DNA from: an uncultured Oscillospiraceae bacterium
GTDB lineage: Bacteria > Bacillota > Clostridia > Oscillospirales > Ruminococcaceae
DNA: 10,082 bases
Reading direction: 5' to 3'
Assembly (NCBI GenBank): GCA_902489475.1
Contig: CABUAH010000063.1
Coordinates: 1 to 10,082, forward strand
A model generated the notes under the pieces. It searched no databases. It worked only from the letters and a program-made list of their open reading frames with translations, and had not been told where the DNA came from. The translations under genes were made by a program, and so were the position numbers. Below are positions 4,540-10,082 of the stretch, piece after piece. Positions within the stretch are counted from its first letter, which is position 1. Each line of letters begins with the position of its first letter.

Positions 4540-7185
4540 TTACTCGTTATCTTCTTTTTTCTCTTCTTCCAGAAGCTCTTCCGCTTCCATCTTTTTAGCC
4601 TCGCTGCCCTCTGCCTCCTGAGCCTTTGCTTCCTCCTCGGAAATCTGTTCAACCTCAGAAATTTCCTCGTTTTCGTCATGCTCAGCACGGGTGAAGGTAA
4701 CAACGTGACTTTCGTCGGACAATCTCATTAGTCTGACACCTGCAGCGTATCTTCCCATTACTCTTATATCCGCTGCACGAAGCCTTATAACAACTCCGTC
4801 TGACGAAATCATTATGATGTCGTCCTCTTCATCAACAACCTTAATTCCGCACACAGCACCTCTTGTGCTGATTTTCTTTGAATTATAATTAAGCGTTCCC
4901 ATACCGCCTCTGTTTTGAACTCGGTAATCGGAAATCTCTGTTCTTCTTCCGTAGCCCTTTTCGGTAACAGTCAAAACGGTTGCATTCTCACGAATTCTTG
5001 CCATGGAAACAACGTAATCGTCACCTCTAAGTTTTATCGCACGAACACCGTGAGCCGTTCTCGACATAACTCTTGCCTGATCCTCTGAAATTCTGATAAT
5101 TCTTCCGTTATGAGTTGCCACCAAAAGTTCGTCGCTGCCGCTTGTCATACGAACACCCATTATTTCGTCGCCATCGTCAATTCCAATTGCTCTAAGACCG
5201 CTCTTTCTTACATTCTTATAATCGCTTAGCCTTGTTCGCTTAATCTTACCGTTTTTGGTAACCATAACAATAAACTTGTTTTTATCGTCAAGAGTTTCCG
5301 TCTTTATCATCTGAGCTATTTTTTCACCTTCGCTAAGCGGTAAGAGATTTACTATATTCGTACCTCTTGACTGCTTTGAGCCTTCCGGAACTTCATAGCA
5401 TTTAAGCTTATACATTATTCCCTTGTTAGTGATGAACAAAACATGGTCGTGAGAAGAGCAGATAAACATTTCCGAAACAAAGTCATCCTCCCTTTGCTTC
5501 ATTCCTGTAACACCTCTTCCGCCCCTGTTTTGAGTTTTATAAACGGAGACAGGCATTCTCTTAATGTAGCCCTGATTTGTATAAGTAACAACGCTCTCTT
5601 CAACAGGAATAAGGTCCTCAATATCAACCTCACCGCTTACATTTTCAATCTGAGTTCTTCTTTCATCACCAAACTTCTTTTTAAGCTCTTCGGTTTCCTC
5701 TAAGATGATGTTTAAAACTCTGTTATGATCAGCAAGTATATCCTCAAGGTCAGCGATAATTGTCTTTATTTTTTCAAACTCATCAACTATCTTTTGTCTT
5801 TCCAATCCTGTGAGTTTTCCAAGCTGCATCTTAACTATCTCATCTGCTTGAACCTCTGTAAGACCCTTTGTGTGTTCGGTAAGGGCATTTCCACCGAGAA
5901 GTATAGCCATATCCTCGTCCTTGAACCGCTCGATAAGACGCTCCTTACCCTCGGCAACCGTCTTACTCGAACGAAGAATTGAAATAACCTCATCGATGTT
6001 GTCAATTGCAAGGCAATATCCCTGTAAAATATGCGCTCTTGCCTTTGCTTTTTTCAGGTCATATTCCGTTCTCTTTTCGATAACAGAAACCTGATGATTA
6101 AGATAATGCTCAAGCATCTCCTTTAGCGTCAAAACCTTAGGAACACCGTTTACAAGCGCAAGCATAATAACGCCTACTGTATCCTGAAGCTGGGTATAAG
6201 AGAAAAGCTTGTTTAAAACAACCTGAGCAATAGCGTCCTTTTTAAGCTCGACAACTATTCTCATTCCCTTTCTGTCCGACTCATCTCTTATATAGTGAAT
6301 TCCGTCTATTCTCTTATACTTAACAAGGTTTGCAATATTTTCAACTAACCTTGCTTTATTTACCATATATGGGATTTCGGTAATAACGATAGCTTCTCTG
6401 CCTTTGATTTGCTCAATAGAAGTTTTTCCTCTGAGTATAATCTTACCTCTTCCGGTAGCATATGCCGCTCTTATTCCGCTTCTTCCCATTATTATTCCGC
6501 CTGTCGGGAAGTCAGGTCCTTTTATACTCTCCATTATTTCATCAAGAGTACAATCCGGATTTTCAACAAGCGTCTTTAATGCGTCAACAACCTCGCAAAG
6601 ATTGTGCGGAGGAATATTTGTTGCCATACCGACAGCAATTCCCGTTGCACCGTTTACGAGCATATTAGGAAATCTCGACGGTAAAACAACAGGTTCTTTA
6701 AGTCTGTCGTCATAGTTAGACATATACGGAATGGTTTCCTTATCAATGTCTGTAAGCATGGACAAGGCGAGCTTCGCCATCTTGGCTTCAGTATAACGGT
6801 AAGCAGCCGGAGGGTCGCCGTCAACAGAACCAAAGTTTCCGTGTCCGTCAATAAGCGGATACCGAAGTGAAAAGCTTTGCGCTAAACGAACAAGTGCATC
6901 ATATACCGAAGCATCACCGTGAGGATGATATCTTCCCAAAACAGCTCCTACCGTGTCGGCGCACTTTCTGTACGGCTTCTCCGGAGTAAGGTTGTTTTCA
7001 TACATCGTATAAAGTATTCTTCTGTGAACGGGTTTAAGTCCGTCACGAACATCCGGCAGCGCACGGGAAACAATAACCGCCATAGAATACTGAATAAACG
7101 AGGTTTGCATCTCATTCTCAATATCTCTAACTATTATTTTTTCATTTTGTCCAAATGCGGGTGTCTGATTTTCATCATTTGCCAC
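4540..7185 (-). CDS. gyrA: DNA gyrase subunit A
   Basis: GyrA is the DNA-cutting and DNA-wrapping subunit of gyrase (A2B2), which introduces negative supercoils using ATP bound by GyrB. The 881-aa protein has the breakage-reunion domain (about 1-525) with the catalytic Tyr131 in AAYRYTE, equal to E. coli Tyr122, and a six-bladed C-terminal wrapping domain with the GyrA box QNRGGRG at 552-558 and a second similar sequence QNRGGMG at 757-763. The quinolone region reads HPHGDASVYD (88-96): Ala92 stands where E. coli has Ser83, while Asp96 (Asp87) is kept. Residues 834-881 form a strongly acidic tail (22 Glu/Asp of 48). The start is GTG, with the weak site AAGAGAG upstream. It is last in the gyrB-orf-gyrA operon, 29 bases after the membrane-protein gene. 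Identification is certain. Confidence 0.99.
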   Translation of the reverse strand: MANDENQTPAFGQNEKIIVRDIENEMQTSFIQYSMAVIVSRALPDVRDGLKPVHRRILYTMYENNLTPEKPYRKCADTVGAVLGRYHPHGDASVYDALVRLAQSFSLRYPLIDGHGNFGSVDGDPPAAYRYTEAKMAKLALSMLTDIDKETIPYMSNYDDRLKEPVVLPSRFPNMLVNGATGIAVGMATNIPPHNLCEVVDALKTLVENPDCTLDEIMESIKGPDFPTGGIIMGRSGIRAAYATGRGKIILRGKTSIEQIKGREAIVITEIPYMVNKARLVENIANLVKYKRIDGIHYIRDESDRKGMRIVVELKKDAIAQVVLNKLFSYTQLQDTVGVIMLALVNGVPKVLTLKEMLEHYLNHQVSVIEKRTEYDLKKAKARAHILQGYCLAIDNIDEVISILRSSKTVAEGKERLIERFKDEDMAILLGGNALTEHTKGLTEVQADEIVKMQLGKLTGLERQKIVDEFEKIKTIIADLEDILADHNRVLNIILEETEELKKKFGDERRTQIENVSGEVDIEDLIPVEESVVTYTNQGYIKRMPVSVYKTQNRGGRGVTGMKQREDDFVSEMFICSSHDHVLFITNKGIMYKLKCYEVPEGSKQSRGTNIVNLLPLSEGEKIAQMIKTETLDDKNKFIVMVTKNGKIKRTRLSDYKNVRKSGLRAIGIDDGDEIMGVRMTSGSDELLVATHNGRIIRISEDQARVMSRTAHGVRAIKLRGDDYVVSMARIRENATVLTVTEKGYGRRTEISDYRVQNRGGMGTLNYNSKKISTRGAVCGIKVVDEEDDIIMISSDGVVIRLRAADIRVMGRYAAGVRLMRLSDESHVVTFTRAEHDENEEISEVEQISEEEAKAQEAEGSEAKKMEAEELLEEEKKEDNE

Positions 7186-7214
7186 AAAATCACTCTCTTT
7201 TCTTTAATCGTTAA

Positions 7215-7868
7215 TTACTTGTGTTTCTTTTCTGTCTCGAAGTCGTCACCGAGCTTATTTTTAAATGTACTTCTGATTATACTTAACTGATAATCCTCCA
7301 TGCATCTCTTAGGTAAGACGTATATCGATTCTTTCTTTAAAAACAAAACAAACATATGCCGTTTTTCTAAAACCTTAAGTCCGATATCATCAAAATTTAC
7401 AAATCTCGGCGGAATTTTTATTTCATTTCCGTCCTCATCATATCTCTCATCCTCAGGAAGAACCGTTTCGATAGAAAATTTATAATCATAAAGCTTAAAA
7501 ATATATCTGTCGTCCTCAATAGGCTTTAACGATTCCATTAAGGTTCTTTTTATTTTGATAGGATTATACCAGAAAATAAATATTGCCGCTAAGCATATTA
7601 CCATGCCTAACCAGTATATAGCATTACTCGGAGCATAAATAAGCCTTATTAAAAATATAACTGCTATTAGAGCAAAGACTATAGTTTTAATGATATTTTG
7701 CTTATAAACATATCTTTTCTGAAAAGCCGTAAAAGCTTCTCCTTCTTCTGTGTTTTTAACATCATACTCAACAATAGCAAGTGCGTGTTCCTCACGGTCG
7801 AGCATTTCCTTAGCTTCGTTTTCAATGTCCATCATTTCTTTAGAAATCTTTTTAATGTTATCTTTCAT
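7215..7868 (-). CDS. Two-helix membrane protein of unknown function, YcxB-like C-terminal region
   Basis: A 217-aa protein I cannot assign a function to. It has a charged N-terminal helical stretch (about 1-30), two membrane segments close together (about 59-78 and 83-100, separated by a short turn), then a soluble, mostly beta-looking C-terminal part. The stretch KRHMFVLFLKKESIYVLPKRCM (about 169-190, shown only in outline) followed by a helix resembles the end of YcxB-like proteins, where a strand and an 'I/FxLPKR' turn are typical; that family has no settled role. ATG start with AAAAGG nine bases upstream. It lies between gyrB (42-base gap) and gyrA (29-base gap) on the same strand with no terminator between, so it is very probably co-transcribed with gyrase. 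No sequence sign of DNA binding or enzymatic activity is seen. Confidence 0.8.
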   Translation of the reverse strand: MKDNIKKISKEMMDIENEAKEMLDREEHALAIVEYDVKNTEEGEAFTAFQKRYVYKQNIIKTIVFALIAVIFLIRLIYAPSNAIYWLGMVICLAAIFIFWYNPIKIKRTLMESLKPIEDDRYIFKLYDYKFSIETVLPEDERYDEDGNEIKIPPRFVNFDDIGLKVLEKRHMFVLFLKKESIYVLPKRCMEDYQLSIIRSTFKNKLGDDFETEKKHK

Positions 7869-7910
7869 AAAATAAAACCTTTTTAAATTTAAATTGTTTG
7901 TTGCTGACTG

Positions 7911-9890
7911 CTAAATATCGAGGTCCTTTGCATACTGAGCATTTCTTTCGATAAATTCTTTTCTCGGCGCTACATTATCTCCCATTAAGATAGTGAATGT
8001 TTCATCAGCCTTAGCTGCATCCTCGAGAGTTATTTTTATCATCGTTCTCCTCTCAGGATCCATGGTTGTTTCCCAAAGCTGTTCAGGATCCATCTCTCCT
8101 AAACCTTTATATCGCTGAACTTCAACTTTAAGGTTGTTTTCCCCCGAAAGCTCATTGATATAAGAATCTCTTTCCTCATCGGAAAAAGCATATCTTACCT
8201 GCTTTCCTCTGTAAACCTTAAAGAGCGGAGGCTGCGCAATATAAATATGACCTTCTTTTATAAGCTGAGGCATATATCTGAAGAAAAATGTAAGCAGAAG
8301 GGTTCTTATGTGGGAACCGTCAACGTCGGCATCCGCCATTATTATAATTTTTCCGTATCTAAGCCTTGTTATGTCAAAATCTTCTCCGATGCTCGTTCCA
8401 AGAGCTGTTACAACAGGCATAAGCTTTTCGTTTCCGTAAACCTTGTCTATTCTCGCTTTTTCAACGTTAAGCATCTTTCCCCAAAGAGGTAATATTGCCT
8501 GATAGCGTCTATCTCGTCCCTCTTTAGCCGAGCCTCCCGCAGAATCTCCCTCGACAATATATATCTCTGTATTCTCAATTCCCGATTCGCTGCAATCCGC
8601 AAGCTTTCCCGGAAGCTGCGCTGACTCAAGGGCAGATTTTCTCTTTGTAAGATCTCTTGCCCTTTTAGCAGCCTCTCTTGCCTTTTGAGCAATCAAAGCT
8701 TTATCGAAAATGAGTCTTGCAACAGTAGGATTTTCCTCAAGATAGTTCATAAACTTTTCGGTAACTATCTTATCGACCAACGGTCTAACTTCAGGATTTC
8801 CTAGTCTACCCTTAGTTTGTCCTTCAAACTCACAGTTTGTAAGCTTAACGGATATAATAGCAGTTAAGCCCTCTCTTACATCCTCACCGCTGAAAACTGT
8901 TCCGTCCTTTAAAAGACCAAACTTTTTACCGTAATTATTTAAAACCTTTTTAACAGCATTTTTATATCCGTCCTCATGCGAACCGCCGTCGGTAGTGTGA
9001 ATATTATTTGCAAAGGACATTATTGTTTCTTTGTCGTCGGTATTATACTGAAAGGCTACTTCAGCATAGCTGTCACCGTCCGAACCGTTAAAATAAATTA
9101 CATCCGGAAATAACGCACTTTGTCCACGAACATTATGAATATGCTCAACAAACTGTCTTATGCCGCCCTCATAATGAAGCGTTTCAGACTGTATATTATT
9201 TTCATCACGCAAATCCGAAAAAACAATCTTTACTCCTGCGTTTAAAAAGGCTTGCTCTCTTAATCTTCTGAGCAAAATATCATATTTATAGACAGTTGTC
9301 GTTTCAAAAATGAGCGGATCTGCTTTAAATTTTATCGTTGAACCAGACCTATCAGTCTTTCCGATAATTTTAATTTCTTCTTTGTAATTTCCTCTGTCGA
9401 AGCGTTGAAAATGAATATTTTCTCCGTCATAAACAGTAAGCTCAAGCCACTCCGAAAGAGCGTTTACAACGCTCGCTCCTACTCCGTGAAGTCCACCGGC
9501 AACCTTATATCCGCCGCCGCCGAATTTTCCTCCTGCGTGCAAAACCGTAAATACTACTGTTGCCGCAGATATTTTTTCCTTAGGGTGGATTCCAGTTGGA
9601 ATACCACGTCCGTTATCTGATACCTCAATAATATCTCCCGGCAAAATATTTACTTTTATCTCACTGCAATATCCTGCAAGTGCTTCATCAATTGCGTTGT
9701 CTACTATTTCATAAACAAGATGATGAAGTCCTTTTTCACCCGTTGATCCAATATACATTCCCGGTCTTTTTCTTACCGCTTCAAGTCCTTCTAAAACCTG
9801 AATTTGATTTTCGTCATATTTATTAGACTCATCAATTTTAGAAATATCTTCGATATTTACTTCTATGTTTTCGTCCAAAAGTCTGCCCAT
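7911..9890 (-). CDS. gyrB: DNA gyrase subunit B
   Basis: GyrB is the ATPase subunit of gyrase. The 659-aa protein shows the GHKL ATPase domain with catalytic Glu61 and Asn65 in YEIVDNAIDE, Asp92 in SDNGRGIP, the ATP lid GGLHGVGASVVN (132-143), the transducer Lys360 in GQTKGRLGN, and the TOPRIM domain with EGDSAGGSAK (447-456) and the metal ligands DADVD (520-524), then QRYKGLGEM (592-600). It lacks the long insert of proteobacterial GyrB. Trp470 in ILPLWGK replaces the residue equal to E. coli Lys447, part of the quinolone-determining region. The ATG at 9890 is directly preceded by GAAAGG with no spacer, so TTG at 9878-9876 (Leu5) may be the true start. First gene of the operon; a repeat-rich region lies upstream. 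Identification is certain; the start is not. Confidence 0.98.
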   Translation of the reverse strand: MGRLLDENIEVNIEDISKIDESNKYDENQIQVLEGLEAVRKRPGMYIGSTGEKGLHHLVYEIVDNAIDEALAGYCSEIKVNILPGDIIEVSDNGRGIPTGIHPKEKISAATVVFTVLHAGGKFGGGGYKVAGGLHGVGASVVNALSEWLELTVYDGENIHFQRFDRGNYKEEIKIIGKTDRSGSTIKFKADPLIFETTTVYKYDILLRRLREQAFLNAGVKIVFSDLRDENNIQSETLHYEGGIRQFVEHIHNVRGQSALFPDVIYFNGSDGDSYAEVAFQYNTDDKETIMSFANNIHTTDGGSHEDGYKNAVKKVLNNYGKKFGLLKDGTVFSGEDVREGLTAIISVKLTNCEFEGQTKGRLGNPEVRPLVDKIVTEKFMNYLEENPTVARLIFDKALIAQKAREAAKRARDLTKRKSALESAQLPGKLADCSESGIENTEIYIVEGDSAGGSAKEGRDRRYQAILPLWGKMLNVEKARIDKVYGNEKLMPVVTALGTSIGEDFDITRLRYGKIIIMADADVDGSHIRTLLLTFFFRYMPQLIKEGHIYIAQPPLFKVYRGKQVRYAFSDEERDSYINELSGENNLKVEVQRYKGLGEMDPEQLWETTMDPERRTMIKITLEDAAKADETFTILMGDNVAPRKEFIERNAQYAKDLDI

Positions 9891-9896
9891 CCTTTC

Positions 9897-10082
9897 TTTT
9901 TTTAATTGACCTTTTTTTAAATGACCTGCTCTATTCTATAGTTCAGTAATCTAAGTTTTAATTATCTTACCAACTTCGTTTTTTAACTGCTCTGATTTTT
10001 ATCTGACCTACTCTGTTTCATAGTTCAGTAACTTAATTTTTAACTCTTTTATCAAGTTTGTTTTTAACTGACCTACTCTATT
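9897..10082. repeat. Degenerate direct-repeat array upstream of gyrB (runs off window)
   Basis: This gene-free stretch is built of related units. On the plus strand TGACCTGCTCTATT (from 9922), TGACCTACTCTGTT (from 10004) and TGACCTACTCTATT (from 10069) begin successive copies; the first two are followed by ATAGTTCAGTAA (9938-9949 and 10020-10031). A T-tract followed by an AA/AT-TGACC or AACTG core recurs at 9897-9911, 9912-9926, 9979-9991, 9996-10008 and 10061-10073. Unit spacing is irregular (82 and 65 bases). No open frame, tRNA or DnaA-box consensus is seen. The gyrB promoter should lie here; TTGATA-17-GTTACT on the minus strand (10055 to 10027) is a weak candidate. Confidence 0.7.

Noticed and set aside
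6404..6715. 103-aa open frame antisense to gyrA
   Set aside because: Lies wholly inside the conserved gyrA coding region; the frame is open because of gyrA codon bias.
6919..7290. 123-aa open frame on the plus strand across the gyrA start and the end of the membrane-protein gene
   Set aside because: It is antisense to two well-supported genes, has no recognisable motif, and lacks a convincing ribosome-binding site.
9897..10082. CRISPR array
   Set aside because: Units are degenerate, irregularly spaced and without uniform unique spacers or a leader.
9897..10082. Chromosomal origin with DnaA boxes
   Set aside because: gyrB often lies near oriC, but no TTATNCACA-type boxes were found in the visible part.

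Overview
This window is AT-rich chromosomal DNA from a low-GC, endospore-forming Firmicute. The presence of gpr (the spore germination protease), a Gram-positive-size GyrB of 659 aa without the long proteobacterial insert, and a LexA of the Firmicutes type suggest class Clostridia. The ILPLWGKMLN block of GyrB and the 283-aa GPR would fit a Ruminococcaceae/Oscillospiraceae-like gut anaerobe, but that placement is an inference from memory. The content is essentially all housekeeping: eight protein genes, no transposase, no phage gene, no CRISPR array, no tRNA or rRNA.

Layout, left to right. (1) 1-197: a gene-free stretch unusually dense in small inverted repeats, with one or two candidate promoters, leading into murC. 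(2) 198-2211, plus strand: murC (UDP-MurNAc-L-alanine ligase) and lexA (SOS repressor) overlap by 8 bases and are surely co-transcribed. (3) 2225-2256: a two-way terminator between lexA and the convergent rpsT. (4) 2278-3543: rpsT (S20, minus) and gpr (plus) are divergent, as in Bacillus subtilis, with candidate promoters sharing the same -10 bases. (5) 3567-3598: a second two-way terminator, separating gpr from a convergent aquaporin gene (3635-4345, minus). (6) 4499-9890, minus strand: the DNA gyrase operon, in transcription order gyrB, a small membrane protein of unknown function (YcxB-like C-terminal region), gyrA, ending in a clear hairpin terminator. (7) 9891-10082: a degenerate, T-tract-rich repeat array just upstream of gyrB that runs off the window.

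How the genes relate: gyrB and gyrA supply the two subunits of the A2B2 supercoiling enzyme. The membrane protein sits between them with short gaps (42 and 29 bases), so it is likely made with them, but nothing in the sequence links it to topology. LexA is the SOS regulator, and gyrase damage is a classic SOS inducer, yet lexA here is transcribed behind a cell-wall gene, so any autoregulation probably also touches murC. GPR acts only in spores, whereas S20 is needed in growth, which makes the apparently overlapping divergent promoters notable.

Points worth a second look: non-ATG starts in four of the eight genes (GTG for murC and gyrA, TTG for rpsT and gpr) and possibly a fifth (gyrB); the gyrase quinolone pocket with Ala at the GyrA Ser83 position and Trp at the GyrB Lys447 position; a 48-residue acidic tail on GyrA; and the repeat-rich regions at both ends. 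I found no convincing evidence of a wholly new system.
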